DNA of 64,000 bases from a virus: the IMG/VR virus record IMGVR_UViG_3300013132_005385, positions 55,742-119,741 of that record; one strand, given 5' to 3'. Below the pieces are notes generated by a model. The model was not told the DNA's origin. It saw only the letters and a list, made by a program, of their open reading frames with translations, and did not search any database. The position numbers and the translations under genes are program-made. Position 1 is the first letter of the stretch, and every line of letters begins with the position of its first letter. Below are positions 1 through 8,770 of the stretch, piece after piece.

Positions 1-107
1 TCGCCATCTTCAGTCCAGAAAGAAGAATTCAATTCTTTTTTATAGAATTCATCCCTGACCTCTTCCTGTTCTATGATCCATGATTCTAATTTTGCTATAT
101 GTGACAA
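1..107 (-). CDS. N-terminal fragment of unknown protein, running off the left edge
   Basis: An open frame on the minus strand runs from a TTG codon at 105-107 to the window edge. It gives about 35 residues beginning L/M-S-H-I-A-K-L-E-S-W, acidic and helical in character. No ATG lies in the frame; an in-frame stop lies a few codons upstream of the TTG. A TATATA box sits about 17-22 nt before the TTG, the usual spacing of late promoters here, which supports this start. The product is not recognised. Confidence 0.4.
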   Translation of the reverse strand, partial: MSHIAKLESWIIEQEEVRDEFYKKELNSSFWTEDG

Positions 108-123
108 TGCTGGAATTTTTTTC

Positions 124-129
124 TATATA
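124..129 (-). promoter_or_regulatory. Putative late promoter (TATATA)
   Basis: On the minus strand GGATATATAG lies between the terminator at 153-177 and the partial frame at 1-107. It is the same box found before the structural genes of this window. Confidence 0.45.
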
Positions 130-152
130 TCCATATTGTCTAACCAAAGGCC

Positions 153-177
153 GCAAAAAAAGCGGCAGAAGCCGCTT
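153..177 (-). terminator. Rho-independent terminator after the exonuclease gene
   Basis: A perfect 7 bp stem (AAGCGGC, loop of 4, GCCGCTT) is followed on the minus strand by a run of T. It lies just after the stop of the gene at 199-897. Confidence 0.8.
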
Positions 178-198
178 GATGTGAATACTGGGTGTAAA

Positions 199-897
199 TT
201 AAAAGCTCATTTTAAGAAAGCATTCCATCGTCACCCTTACGTCTCCCTCGCAGTATTTTTTAATTCCCTCAAAATTCTTATTGTTCCAAAATTCCCCATG
301 TACCATTGCCCCGTTCATTTCGTCTTTAGGAGAGCTTACTCCTAGAACGCATGACATCAGATCCAGTGATGTGTATGTCTGACCCCAAGCTCCAAAGGAG
401 AATATTTCTGCAATATCCAGAAATCCAGTTTCCCATGGTTTTTTACTCCAGACTTGAATCAGAGACGATGGCTCTATACTATTAATTAGCATCCTTTTCC
501 CTAGAGTGGGGATATCAAAGTTTTTGATGGTGTGTCCCCCCAGTCTCCATCCTTTTCCCCGGGAATTCTCTAACACCTTATTGGTCTTATTTAGAATATC
601 CGACTCATCGTCAGAACAAAAAGAATTTATTCTAATGTTCATATTTTGATCAAAAGCTCCCATAGAAACACAAACGACCCTTGAGAATTCCGCATGTAGT
701 GCTGATTTTTTAAGCCAAAATTCGTCATCGGATGAATTTTGATCCTCTGGAGAATTTTTTCTTAGCCATACGCTTCTTTTTAACCAAAGTTCGTATAGTC
801 TTGGGTCTGATGCTTCTAGATCTCTTAATGTCTGATATGCACCCGTAGTCTCTATGTCAAAAAATAGAGTGGTTTGAAGATGTTGCTTCGTTATCAT
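199..897 (-). CDS. DEDD-family 3'-5' exonuclease (PolB-exonuclease-like)
   Basis: A 232-residue protein with the three exonuclease motifs of the DnaQ/RNase T fold. ExoI is DIET at residues 14-17, ExoII is GHTIKNFDIP in the middle, and ExoIII is YCEGD near the C-terminus. The Y-x3-D spacing of ExoIII places it with DEDDy enzymes, close to the stand-alone exonucleases related to the proofreading domain of family B polymerases. It has no polymerase domain. The expected role is removing 3' nucleotides from DNA in replication or repair. It is transcribed away from the plus-strand gene at 922 and ends at a strong terminator. Confidence 0.8.
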   Translation of the reverse strand: MITKQHLQTTLFFDIETTGAYQTLRDLEASDPRLYELWLKRSVWLRKNSPEDQNSSDDEFWLKKSALHAEFSRVVCVSMGAFDQNMNIRINSFCSDDESDILNKTNKVLENSRGKGWRLGGHTIKNFDIPTLGKRMLINSIEPSSLIQVWSKKPWETGFLDIAEIFSFGAWGQTYTSLDLMSCVLGVSSPKDEMNGAMVHGEFWNNKNFEGIKKYCEGDVRVTMECFLKMSF

Positions 898-900
898 TGA

Positions 901-906
901 TATATA
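901..906 (+). promoter_or_regulatory. Putative late-type promoter (TATATA) for the gene at 922
   Basis: GATATATAAAA lies 16 nt before the ATG at 922. The box is palindromic, but on the minus strand it is only a few bases from the exonuclease start, so it suits the plus-strand gene better. Confidence 0.5.
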
Positions 907-921
907 AAATTAAAAATTACA

Positions 922-1155
922 ATGTCTGAATATTCTAAACTTGGATATAAAAACATATCCGCTCAAGATTCTATATCCAGGGGAGAGACTTTTGTTTCGG
1001 ATACTCCTTCAGGTGATCAATTAACATATGGAAATTTTGTTAACCTTAAGAAGGTCGGAAACTGGGGAATGCCTGGACAAACTCTACAGAATATGAAAAC
1101 AATAGAGGAGTTTTTAAAATCTGGAGAGATTGCGGGAAAGATAGTGGAAAAATAA
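922..1155 (+). CDS. Small unknown protein on the plus strand
   Basis: A 77-residue protein, one of only three credible plus-strand genes in the window. It fills the gap between two minus-strand genes almost exactly, ending one base before the stop of the glycosylase gene. It is Gly/Ser rich at the N-terminus, and the C-terminal 25 residues look helical. A TATATA box lies just upstream. No family is recognised, and no membrane segment or signal peptide is visible. Confidence 0.65.
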   Translation: MSEYSKLGYKNISAQDSISRGETFVSDTPSGDQLTYGNFVNLKKVGNWGMPGQTLQNMKTIEEFLKSGEIAGKIVEK

Positions 1156-1156
1156 A

Positions 1157-1957
1157 TTATTTTCTCCATTTTTTATCGATCCAAAATCTTCTTCCTGTCT
1201 TATCCACTATCCCAATCGCTCTATCTTTCCTTTGATAGAATTGGACCCAATCCTGGAAAGTATTCCACTTTTCTCCCTGTTGATCCTCGTAATTATACCA
1301 GTCCTTAAATTGCCCGCCTCCTAGAACATAGGCTTCCTGTGGTATTTGTTTACAGAGATGAAAAAGCTCATCTCCATGTTTTTCTATATAGACACAAGCA
1401 GGCCAAGTGGGATCGCAATCTATTCTTCCCAGAATCTCTGCTCTAAGATAATTTCCTATGCCATTAAACCATTTTTGATTCATGATTAGTTCTAATATTG
1501 GTTTTTTGAAATCCCTATTTGAGATGCTGGATATAATGTTACTGATAAACTCGGGATGTTCTTTAACTGGATCTGGACCTCTATCCTGACTCCAAGAATC
1601 TGACCATTTCCATCTTGCGAATCTTCTCACATCATGAAGACATAATGTTCCAGCGTTCGAAGAAAAAATTAAATGGGAGTGTTTTGGATAGATCTCGCCT
1701 GGAGCGACGAATGCCCAATTGGCTGACATTCCCATCATGAAAAACATCGAGAGATTTTTGCCTCCAAAATCAAAGGTCATTCTGAGTTCTTTTCCTCTGC
1801 TGTCAGCTTTAATCTTAAATTGTAAGTTTTCGTTGAGCGGGGAAAGATCTGTATTAGACTTCTTTTCTTCGCTTTTTCTGGCAGATCTGTAATAGATCCC
1901 AGAGGATTTGGAGTTGATGAACTCCGACATAATTCTTATCTCTGATAGTTCGGGCAT
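1157..1957 (-). CDS. Fpg/Nei-family DNA glycosylase with a zincless finger
   Basis: A 266-residue base-excision repair glycosylase/AP lyase. The N-terminus is M-P-E-L-S-E, so after Met removal the catalytic proline (P2) and glutamate (E3) are in place. The helix-two-turn-helix region is clear around residues 157-185 (LELIMNQKWFNGIGNYLRAE). The C-terminal segment where Fpg and Nei carry a four-cysteine zinc finger ends GRRFWIDKKWRK with no cysteines, as in the zincless finger of NEIL1-type enzymes; the Arg of that segment could still insert into DNA. It should excise oxidised bases. A TAnnTTTG box upstream suggests early expression. Confidence 0.85.
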   Translation of the reverse strand: MPELSEIRIMSEFINSKSSGIYYRSARKSEEKKSNTDLSPLNENLQFKIKADSRGKELRMTFDFGGKNLSMFFMMGMSANWAFVAPGEIYPKHSHLIFSSNAGTLCLHDVRRFARWKWSDSWSQDRGPDPVKEHPEFISNIISSISNRDFKKPILELIMNQKWFNGIGNYLRAEILGRIDCDPTWPACVYIEKHGDELFHLCKQIPQEAYVLGGGQFKDWYNYEDQQGEKWNTFQDWVQFYQRKDRAIGIVDKTGRRFWIDKKWRK

Positions 1958-1971
1958 AGTAATTTTTTACC

Positions 1972-1979
1972 CAAATATA
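1972..1979 (-). promoter_or_regulatory. Putative host-type promoter -7 box (TATATTTG)
   Basis: It matches TAnnTTTG, the -7 element of Bacteroidota housekeeping promoters, and lies 15 nt before the glycosylase start. I see no clear -33 TTG element. Confidence 0.45.
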
Positions 1980-1990
1980 GATTAAAAAAA

Positions 1991-2770
1991 TTAAATTTTA
2001 TCAGGATCCGGTAAACTATTATCAAAAATTATATCAAGATTTATCCCATATGGATTCATTTCGTCTCTGGTTAGAGTGGTTCCATGTGGGAGATAAATGA
2101 TCATAGGGGAAGTACCCTTTGGCCAGGAAGAAGCCGCTAGAAAGAGAGATTCTTTATATGTCAAGCTTCCCTGGTTTGTTGGAAATGATGTGCTGCGAAA
2201 AATTATAGGGATTTTATTTGATGCTGTTACACCGGGTAGCAGATCCTTAACTGAAAAAAGACTTGGCTTATCATCATTAATCACGCAGATCCTATTCTTC
2301 AATGAGTCCGGAAGAAGATAATGGAATTCGCAAAATCTCTCCATAATACCTTTTCTATCACCCTGTGCACTACCAATATGGATTATTAGGGGCGATACGA
2401 AATCGGAAGGAAGCTTAAGTAGATCCATCATTCCACCTATAAGTTTGATCTCGCTAACTGCCTTTTCCTCTGTATTGGTATCAGTGGTTGAAAAGTAGTT
2501 ACCTGATTTAATATAGAATCCAATTCTAAATTTTAGATCCTCAATAAAATGATTTATTCTTTCGATTTCAGAATCCGACGGAATGAAAGATTTTTCAAAG
2601 TCCCAATCAGTGATCTCAAAAATAAAACATGTGTGTCCAGTGGGGATTAGCTCCTTGATCTTATCACAGATCTCTCTGGTGAGATTGACGGGTTTAGACC
2701 TCGACGGCCTTTCCAGTCTGATAATTATTCCCGTCCTCGTTTTTATTCCGTTATAAATGTTTCCAAGCAT
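1991..2770 (-). CDS. UV damage endonuclease (UVDE)-like protein, metal site apparently degraded
   Basis: A 259-residue protein whose order of motifs recalls UVDE TIM barrels: a strand with IIHIG followed by a GDRKGIMERF helix, a VINDD strand, then IPIIF. In active UVDE the equivalents are HPG, LEND with a metal-binding Glu, and a D-x-H-H strand end. Here the Glu is replaced (VINDD) and the Asp/His strand reads FRSTSF, so several metal ligands seem lost. It lies next to a repair glycosylase. It may be a non-catalytic damage-recognition relative. The family assignment is moderate and rests on motif order only. Confidence 0.5.
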   Translation of the reverse strand: MLGNIYNGIKTRTGIIIRLERPSRSKPVNLTREICDKIKELIPTGHTCFIFEITDWDFEKSFIPSDSEIERINHFIEDLKFRIGFYIKSGNYFSTTDTNTEEKAVSEIKLIGGMMDLLKLPSDFVSPLIIHIGSAQGDRKGIMERFCEFHYLLPDSLKNRICVINDDKPSLFSVKDLLPGVTASNKIPIIFRSTSFPTNQGSLTYKESLFLAASSWPKGTSPMIIYLPHGTTLTRDEMNPYGINLDIIFDNSLPDPDKI

Positions 2771-2818
2771 TATTTTCCCTGTATAATACTTTCTATTGGA
2801 AAATTAATAAATGTTTCT

Positions 2819-3607
2819 CTAAAACGCTTTAAATTCGTCTATAGACATCTTAGGCCATGATTCAATTGCACTCGATGGAGATAGGTTAGCTATTTTTATT
2901 CCCCTATTACTTAGCTCTCTCCCTAACTGGGCATATTCATCATCAATGAGTTTCGTATTTCTAGATAAAACATGGTTTCCTGTTTTTGAAAAGAAGTGAT
3001 TTGGTGTGAAATCAACACCGACCAAACCAATCTTTGATGCCCCCAACTGGTAAGCAACTATCACCGCCATATATGGGGAATTCATGGTGTAGTCAACTTT
3101 GCTTCTGTCATCTAAATTTAATTTTCCTCTGGATCCAAGGTTAATCTTTACTAATGATCTTCTATTGTTTAATACTCCAGGATCTATATGACTAAGAATA
3201 ACCGGGGATTTTGATCTCGTGACCCATTCGAATCTTCCCCTAGAAAATGTTCTTTGGTGATTAACAACAACCAAATAATTTGGCGTTAAAATTCTTTCAA
3301 CATCATTAATCCCAACAACCAAAAAATCAGAGAAATCATTAAATTGGTTTAACGACTCCCCACACCCAGCAACTATAAAAGGTTTCCCCTTTTGCGAGTC
3401 TATATAATCTGGGGAAAAATTAGCCCCAATGTAAGTGTTTATGTTTTGTGTTTGTATTCTGCCTTCCAGTGGAACTAATGATTCATTTAAACCTTCTGTG
3501 GGAATTGAATCATTTTGAACTTCATTCTTTCTACCAAACAAGAATGAATTTCCTCTAAATATCTCTTTGGAAATCTGCATTCTTCTTCTTTTCTCTTCTA
3601 TATTCAT
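2819..3607 (-). CDS. DUF115/MptE-like (glycosyltransferase-fold) protein
   Basis: A 262-residue protein. After a polar N-terminal 70 residues comes KPFIVAGCGESL, like the G-x-G-P-S-L nucleotide-binding start of DUF115/MptE-like and CST-I-type sialyltransferase folds. Later NSPYMAVIVAYQLGASKIGL followed by VGVDF matches the second conserved block of those families. The substrate cannot be told from the sequence. Its start overlaps the stop of the gene at 3607-4446 (TAATG), so the two are translationally coupled. Confidence 0.5.
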   Translation of the reverse strand: MNIEEKRRRMQISKEIFRGNSFLFGRKNEVQNDSIPTEGLNESLVPLEGRIQTQNINTYIGANFSPDYIDSQKGKPFIVAGCGESLNQFNDFSDFLVVGINDVERILTPNYLVVVNHQRTFSRGRFEWVTRSKSPVILSHIDPGVLNNRRSLVKINLGSRGKLNLDDRSKVDYTMNSPYMAVIVAYQLGASKIGLVGVDFTPNHFFSKTGNHVLSRNTKLIDDEYAQLGRELSNRGIKIANLSPSSAIESWPKMSIDEFKAF

Positions 3608-4446
3608 TACTTGAAAAGGCTTAACATATTATAGACTTTTTCTCCGTAAGTATCCTTAGCTTCTCCATAAGAGATGGAGTTTTTTTCTGGAAATCTAGAG
3701 ACTAGAATACTATATGCTCCCTTTTCATTTCTATTATGAAGGGTTGCTATCGACATAAGATCCTTAATTAATGGCCCGCATTCATTCAGATCTGGATGAT
3801 TATTAAAGAATGTTTCTATCTCCGTGGCCTTTATATGATCGATTAAATCTTTCCCGTGTGTAGGTTTTGATATGTGTATACAATCCCCCTTTAATTCGGT
3901 TTGGTAATCAGAATCTTCTTCAAGCTTTATGAAATACCCAGTCCCCATAGGACCGACTATTCTACCATTTTGATCCTCGGATAACTCTGAGTCCCAATCT
4001 TTCGATTCCATTGATCCCCAAACTATTTTTCCACCGGAATACTTTGCGTTCTGAGCAACCCTTTCCCCTGCAGTGATATTTGCTTTCATCGGGGACTTAA
4101 TATTCCCAGTGTCCAGGTTAAATTCTATTGTTCCGGGGATTGTTTCGTAAACCTTTTTAGTTTTAACACTCTGAATTGTAACCAGTGAATATTTTCCATC
4201 CTCAGATATCTTAGCGGAAATAACTTGACCCAAAACTTTATTCTTAAGTCCTTTAACATTAGCTTTCACATAGTCTCCATTTCTAAAAGCAGAATCTTTT
4301 ATGTCCTTCGTGGGATCCACCGTGATTTCTGAACTTCTGGAAAGATCCCTATATGGATGATAATTAACCTTGAAAACCCCATTAGAACTATTAAATGAGG
4401 ATCCTGTTAGGGTTTGTGAAAAAAACTCATATAATCTCTTGATCAT
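3607..4446 (-). CDS. Unknown phage protein
   Basis: A 279-residue soluble protein, rich in beta-type segments and lysines, with no membrane segment. One internal stretch, NGRIVGPMGTGYFIKL near residue 160, resembles short KOW/SH3-like loops. It is not recognised. It sits in a tight run with 3 bases to the upstream gene and an overlap with the downstream gene, so all three are probably one transcript. Confidence 0.7.
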   Translation of the reverse strand: MIKRLYEFFSQTLTGSSFNSSNGVFKVNYHPYRDLSRSSEITVDPTKDIKDSAFRNGDYVKANVKGLKNKVLGQVISAKISEDGKYSLVTIQSVKTKKVYETIPGTIEFNLDTGNIKSPMKANITAGERVAQNAKYSGGKIVWGSMESKDWDSELSEDQNGRIVGPMGTGYFIKLEEDSDYQTELKGDCIHISKPTHGKDLIDHIKATEIETFFNNHPDLNECGPLIKDLMSIATLHNRNEKGAYSILVSRFPEKNSISYGEAKDTYGEKVYNMLSLFK

Positions 4447-4449
4447 TTC

Positions 4450-4986
4450 TTAGTTCTTTTTTTTATATGAATCCATTAGATCCTTAATCTTTGAGGCCAA
4501 CTCATAGTTCTCTTCCTTAATGGCTTCTTCCAGCCTCATATTCAAATCCTTCTGACTATCCTGAGGAGATTCATTTTTTCTAATAGGTTCAACTCTTTCC
4601 TGTGAAATTGCTATGATTGGTGAAAATAAAATTTCTAGTACAGAATCATTTATGGGAACGTATATTCTGTCTTCCTCGTGTACATCGTCATTTTCAGATT
4701 CCTCTGAAATATCAATTTCCCATTCCCCGTTAACCCATATGATGCTCCATGGTCCATAATTTAATTCAGGGAGGTCATTATCTATGGCGTAATTTATTAT
4801 GGCCAAAACCTCTTCCTTTATTAATTCACTAGACATTTTCTCTCCTTTGACAATCTTTTTTATTCCCGGAATTTTAGTTGGCTCTACACCAACGCTTCTC
4901 TTTAGCATTTTATAGATCTTTAGAACTAAGTCCCAATCAATAGAATCTATTACCCTGTCTACTAAAATCTTGTTTTTTGGATTCAT
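4450..4986 (-). CDS. Unknown protein with a C-terminal UVR-like motif
   Basis: A 178-residue acidic protein. The last 30 residues contain LEEAIKEENYELASKIKD, which resembles the UVR motif (UvrB/UvrC/McsA), a two-helix protein interaction element. The central part has an acidic stretch around residues 95-107. The rest is not recognised. Proximity to repair-type genes is suggestive only. Confidence 0.6.
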   Translation of the reverse strand: MNPKNKILVDRVIDSIDWDLVLKIYKMLKRSVGVEPTKIPGIKKIVKGEKMSSELIKEEVLAIINYAIDNDLPELNYGPWSIIWVNGEWEIDISEESENDDVHEEDRIYVPINDSVLEILFSPIIAISQERVEPIRKNESPQDSQKDLNMRLEEAIKEENYELASKIKDLMDSYKKKN

Positions 4987-4998
4987 GCAATTGTTTTT

Positions 4999-7900
4999 TT
5001 ATGCGTCTATATCATCGATCACAAGAGCCTCCGAATCGTCGAAGAATCTTAATCTCAAAGGTTGACCAGTTGAGTAATTCTTTTTATATATGGTACAGGA
5101 ATAATCCTGATACACGTAGGTAGCTGGGGTGAAATCTATATTGCTAACTTGACATTCCGTAATATTATATTGGAAATTATTTAATATGATATTGCCATCT
5201 CCAGGAGATCCTGATCCAGCACCAAATAAATGCCTGATTGTGTTATTAGTGAAATTATCTTCTATTGAATTAAGATTAAAAAGCCCTCTAATTTCATTTT
5301 CTAAGAAATCATTTCCAATTGAATTGTGAGCAAAATCATTATCAATATAATTGGACGAAAATCCGCTTCCTATCCTATTATTGTAAAATGTCCCATATAT
5401 TCTGTTATTATAGGCTCCGTCACCTATAATATTAAACTGCATCTCAAATTTAACTGTATTTTCCCCTATTATGCCGAAGGAGTTATTTGCGGACAAACTT
5501 CCGAGATCATTCGAATAAGAAATGTTATAGAACACATTATTGGAGAGGAGAAATGTTCCGGAATTGAGAGCAAAAATTGAGTGGTTACCAATCTTATTAT
5601 CCGCTGTTAAATATAGATTATTAAAAGTGGTAAATTCACTATATGATCCCGTGTTGTTGTCATATGAAAGTATATAATCACCAGTGGGAACTGCAGCATA
5701 ATAATTTACCCCTGTTGATGCGTATGAATAATTATTCGACACCAAAGTTGCCGATGTGTTTGTTGTAATTAACGAGATCTTAAAGCTTAACCCCCCAACT
5801 AAAATTACGTCTCCATTAGAAAGTTCTGTTGTAAAAAGGGTTCCAACCCCAGTCAACGATGTACCCGAAATGGTAACGGTGCCCGTTTTTACCGAACCTT
5901 GTGAGTAATTCTCATATCTTTTAAACTCAACACTTCGGTGATCATAATCCGTTCTGTTGCCAAGATCGTCTATTCTTTCTGTGATCCTGCCCTTCGCTGG
6001 AGCTCCCATAACCTCAGTTGTATTAAAGAATATGTCATATTTTAATTCGTCTGCTGGATAAATTAAAGACCAAGCATTAGGAGCTAATGTGCTTCCGCTA
6101 GTTGCCAGCACACAAATAGGTTCAATCGATGATGTTTTCGTCGTAACTGATCCTTTTGGTGTGTATGTTAAAGAGCCATCGAAAGTAAAATCTGGCTGGT
6201 CGTAAACTGTCTGATAGTCGCTGATAACATATAACGTTCCCGGAGATAAAGATCCAGGACTGGAAGTTATAGTATTGTATAAAGCGCTGTATGTGGTGAC
6301 GATAATTCCTCCTAAGCTTCCTGGACCTGTCATACCTGTGGGTCCAGTGGGTCCGATGTTTCCTTGTAATGTAACTATTGAAATAGAAGTAGATCCAGAT
6401 CCCTTAATTTCAATGTTGCTCCCAGATCCCACCGTGTAATCTACTCTAACCCAGAATCTTTCCCCCGCCTGTACATCTAATATTGCATTAGCTGTTATGA
6501 CTTCGTCGGGTGTATATGATGCTTCAGACAGAATTGAATTATACCCTCTGAATCCATCAACAGCCAATGGCCCTGATGTATTCTTCATTAAATCCGTTAC
6601 GATTTTAGATTCCCCTCCTGTTACAGAATGTGTGACTGTAACCCTATATGAAATTAGGTATCTTCCACTTTGAAGTATTTCCACGTATGTTCCAGTCTGT
6701 CCGGAATTGGTAAAGTTATTATATGAGTAATATGAACCATCTACTATTGGGTATGTGTCCAATAAAACCGGGGATGTTGATCCTGAAGATAGTGCAGGCT
6801 GAGATCCTAATCTATATCCATTAAATGAATATAAACTTGTGGGAATTCCTATAGGACCTGTGGGACCAATATTCCCGATAGGACCAATATCCCCAGTTGG
6901 TCCAGAATCACCTGTGGGACCAACACTCCCTGTTGGGCCTGTCTCTCCAGTAGATCCCGATATTCCCGTAGGACCAGTAGCACCAGTAGTCCCTGTAGGT
7001 CCAAATATGGTGTAACCTGCATAAACCCACGAGGATGTTCCAGAATTCCACTGGTAAACTTGTCCGTCGTTACCGTCTATATAAAGATCCCCGTCTATGC
7101 CCGAAAATATAGGCATACCAAATCCTGTGTATATCCCAGGTCCTTTATCTCCGGTTGGGCCTGTCTCTCCGGTGGCACCAAATCCAGTCATACCCGTGGG
7201 ACCTGTTGATCCGGTAAACCCTGTTTGTCCTTGAGCTCCGGTAAACCCTGTTTGTCCTTGAGCTCCGGTAGGTCCAATAGTACCAACAGATCCTATTGGT
7301 CCTTGTGCTCCTGTTGGACCTGTTGATCCAGTAAAACCAGTAGTTCCTGCAGTTCCTGCTGCTCCGGTTGGTCCAGTTACCCCAGTAGCTCCAGTTGGCC
7401 CGGTTGGCCCAGTTGGCCCGGTTGACCCAGTTGTGCCAGTGTCGCCTGTGGGTCCTCCAGAAGGTCCAGTTGGACCTGTAAGTCCTGTAGCACCAGTTGA
7501 TCCATTAGATCCAGTTGTTCCCGATAGAAAAGAAACCCAAGCATCAAATCCGTCTATGCCTCCAGAAAGACTTCCAGACGAGATGTTTGTTGACACAGTT
7601 CCCGTAATCAGTACAGCGTGTGAATTGGCAGATGCTCCTAAACCAGCATTTGCTATGATGGTAACGGTGTTAAGAGAAAATGAGGCAAGACAGGGAACTG
7701 ATAAATTTTGGAGAATATTAGTTACTAAAAGCTCCGCCGTGGTCACATTATCAATAGTCCAGGAAGCTGTTCCTGCTAAAACCGGACCTCCACCATTATC
7801 ATAGTAAACCGATATGGTTTGTCCAGATGATCCCCCTGAATTAATATCAAATTGAAAAGTTGCCTTAGTCTCGCCAAAACTTAAATATCCTTGGTAGTCG

Positions 7901-8325
7901 TCGCCAGTAAATCTGACCTGTCCGACCAATCCAGGCTGAAGAGTTGGAAGAGGAGCAGTCCTATCCTCTATGAGTCTAAGTCTTCCCCCTGAATTTTTAT
8001 TTCCAACCACGGCATGCCTGCCTATGAATATATCATTAATAAGGTTAATTCCCGATGCGAGAATTTCGCCATTATCTCCTTTAATCTCTATAGATGGATT
8101 TCCCGAGACCGGCAAATTAATAAGGTTTGCCTTAATAATGTTAGTGTTAAGCCTGCCCGTGGGAAAATTCAAGGATTTATCCTGAATGCTTATTCCAAAA
8201 GCTTTATTTAGAATAGCAAATCCTTGTCTTAATTGATCAAAATTACTATTTGAAACCTGGTTATTAGCTCCAACTGTATTTGTGGCTAACAGCTGTCTAA
8301 TTGTAATATCGCTAAGTTCGTTCAT
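4999..8325 (-). CDS. Large collagen-like tail fibre or virion surface protein
   Basis: A 1108-residue protein. The N-terminal 270 residues are mixed beta structure. Two blocks of Gly-X-Y triplets follow (about residues 270-390 and 445-500, mostly GPTG/GATG), a third short block sits near residue 665, and the C-terminal 200 residues are Asn-rich with [12 protein letters not shown]-type repeats typical of a right-handed beta-helix. This triple-helix stalk plus beta-helix design is common in phage fibres that touch the host. A TATATA promoter lies 20 nt upstream, so it is late. Confidence 0.75.
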   Translation of the reverse strand: MNELSDITIRQLLATNTVGANNQVSNSNFDQLRQGFAILNKAFGISIQDKSLNFPTGRLNTNIIKANLINLPVSGNPSIEIKGDNGEILASGINLINDIFIGRHAVVGNKNSGGRLRLIEDRTAPLPTLQPGLVGQVRFTGDDYQGYLSFGETKATFQFDINSGGSSGQTISVYYDNGGGPVLAGTASWTIDNVTTAELLVTNILQNLSVPCLASFSLNTVTIIANAGLGASANSHAVLITGTVSTNISSGSLSGGIDGFDAWVSFLSGTTGSNGSTGATGLTGPTGPSGGPTGDTGTTGSTGPTGPTGPTGATGVTGPTGAAGTAGTTGFTGSTGPTGAQGPIGSVGTIGPTGAQGQTGFTGAQGQTGFTGSTGPTGMTGFGATGETGPTGDKGPGIYTGFGMPIFSGIDGDLYIDGNDGQVYQWNSGTSSWVYAGYTIFGPTGTTGATGPTGISGSTGETGPTGSVGPTGDSGPTGDIGPIGNIGPTGPIGIPTSLYSFNGYRLGSQPALSSGSTSPVLLDTYPIVDGSYYSYNNFTNSGQTGTYVEILQSGRYLISYRVTVTHSVTGGESKIVTDLMKNTSGPLAVDGFRGYNSILSEASYTPDEVITANAILDVQAGERFWVRVDYTVGSGSNIEIKGSGSTSISIVTLQGNIGPTGPTGMTGPGSLGGIIVTTYSALYNTITSSPGSLSPGTLYVISDYQTVYDQPDFTFDGSLTYTPKGSVTTKTSSIEPICVLATSGSTLAPNAWSLIYPADELKYDIFFNTTEVMGAPAKGRITERIDDLGNRTDYDHRSVEFKRYENYSQGSVKTGTVTISGTSLTGVGTLFTTELSNGDVILVGGLSFKISLITTNTSATLVSNNYSYASTGVNYYAAVPTGDYILSYDNNTGSYSEFTTFNNLYLTADNKIGNHSIFALNSGTFLLSNNVFYNISYSNDLGSLSANNSFGIIGENTVKFEMQFNIIGDGAYNNRIYGTFYNNRIGSGFSSNYIDNDFAHNSIGNDFLENEIRGLFNLNSIEDNFTNNTIRHLFGAGSGSPGDGNIILNNFQYNITECQVSNIDFTPATYVYQDYSCTIYKKNYSTGQPLRLRFFDDSEALVIDDIDA
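6850..7510 (-). repeat. Collagen-type Gly-X-Y coding repeat
   Basis: This DNA encodes runs of Gly-Pro-Thr/Gly-Ala-Thr/Gly-Gln-Thr triplets interrupted by a non-repeat stretch at about 7000-7140. Several 24-base units near 7215-7270 are identical tandem copies, so the length probably varies by recombination or slippage. Confidence 0.8.
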
Positions 8326-8344
8326 TTAACGGGCATATTTTGTT

Positions 8345-8350
8345 TATATA
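8345..8350 (-). promoter_or_regulatory. Late promoter (TATATA) for the collagen-like fibre
   Basis: GGGATATATAAAC lies 20 nt before the ATG at 8325. Confidence 0.6.
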
Positions 8351-8372
8351 TCCCGTTTAGATAACTTAGGAT

Positions 8373-8768
8373 CTAAAAATATACCTCTTTTATCTCTTTT
8401 ACCCAAGAAGCAAACTTTTCGGGATAAAATTCTTGGATTTCCCTTATTTCTCGAGATGAAATATTATATTTTTCTTTGATAAAGAGGAGAACATCCTCTG
8501 ACACTGGATCTTTTTCTTTTTTATCTCTTTTTATGGTTGACGTAAATATCCACTTTGGAGAGTTTTTATAGATTCTAGAGATATTATCTTTCCACCAATC
8601 TATAGTTCTATCCGGCTGAATCTTTATATGATTAAACATTCCAGCTTGAAGTGGATATTCGATAGACATGATCCTGTTGATCATGAAGAAATTTCGAGAT
8701 TTATCTCTGTCTTTTATTTTATTCCAGTTTTTACCATGGAATGATTTTATTATATCAAATGGACTCAT
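8373..8768 (-). CDS. gp62: Clamp loader small subunit, gp62-like
   Basis: A 131-residue helical protein. The N-terminal half contains NFFMINRIMSIEYPLQAG, matching the F-M-I-N-R-x-L-S pattern of phage clamp loader A subunits (T4 gp62 family) as I remember it. The end (EKYNISSREIREIQEF) resembles their second helical block. T4 gp62 is longer (187 residues). The gene is in the same run as gp44, with a 5' nuclease and a guanylate kinase in between, which supports the call. It would form the loader with gp44 and place the sliding clamp on DNA. Confidence 0.55.
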   Translation of the reverse strand: MSPFDIIKSFHGKNWNKIKDRDKSRNFFMINRIMSIEYPLQAGMFNHIKIQPDRTIDWWKDNISRIYKNSPKWIFTSTIKRDKKEKDPVSEDVLLFIKEKYNISSREIREIQEFYPEKFASWVKEIKEVYF

Positions 8769-8770
8769 AG

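Noticed and set aside
73-345. Plus-strand frame at the left end
   Set aside because: It runs through the exonuclease terminator and coding region with no promoter of its own.
7433-7804. Plus-strand frame rich in P-V-G-P repeats
   Set aside because: It is the reverse complement of the collagen-like Gly-X-Y coding repeats of the fibre gene.
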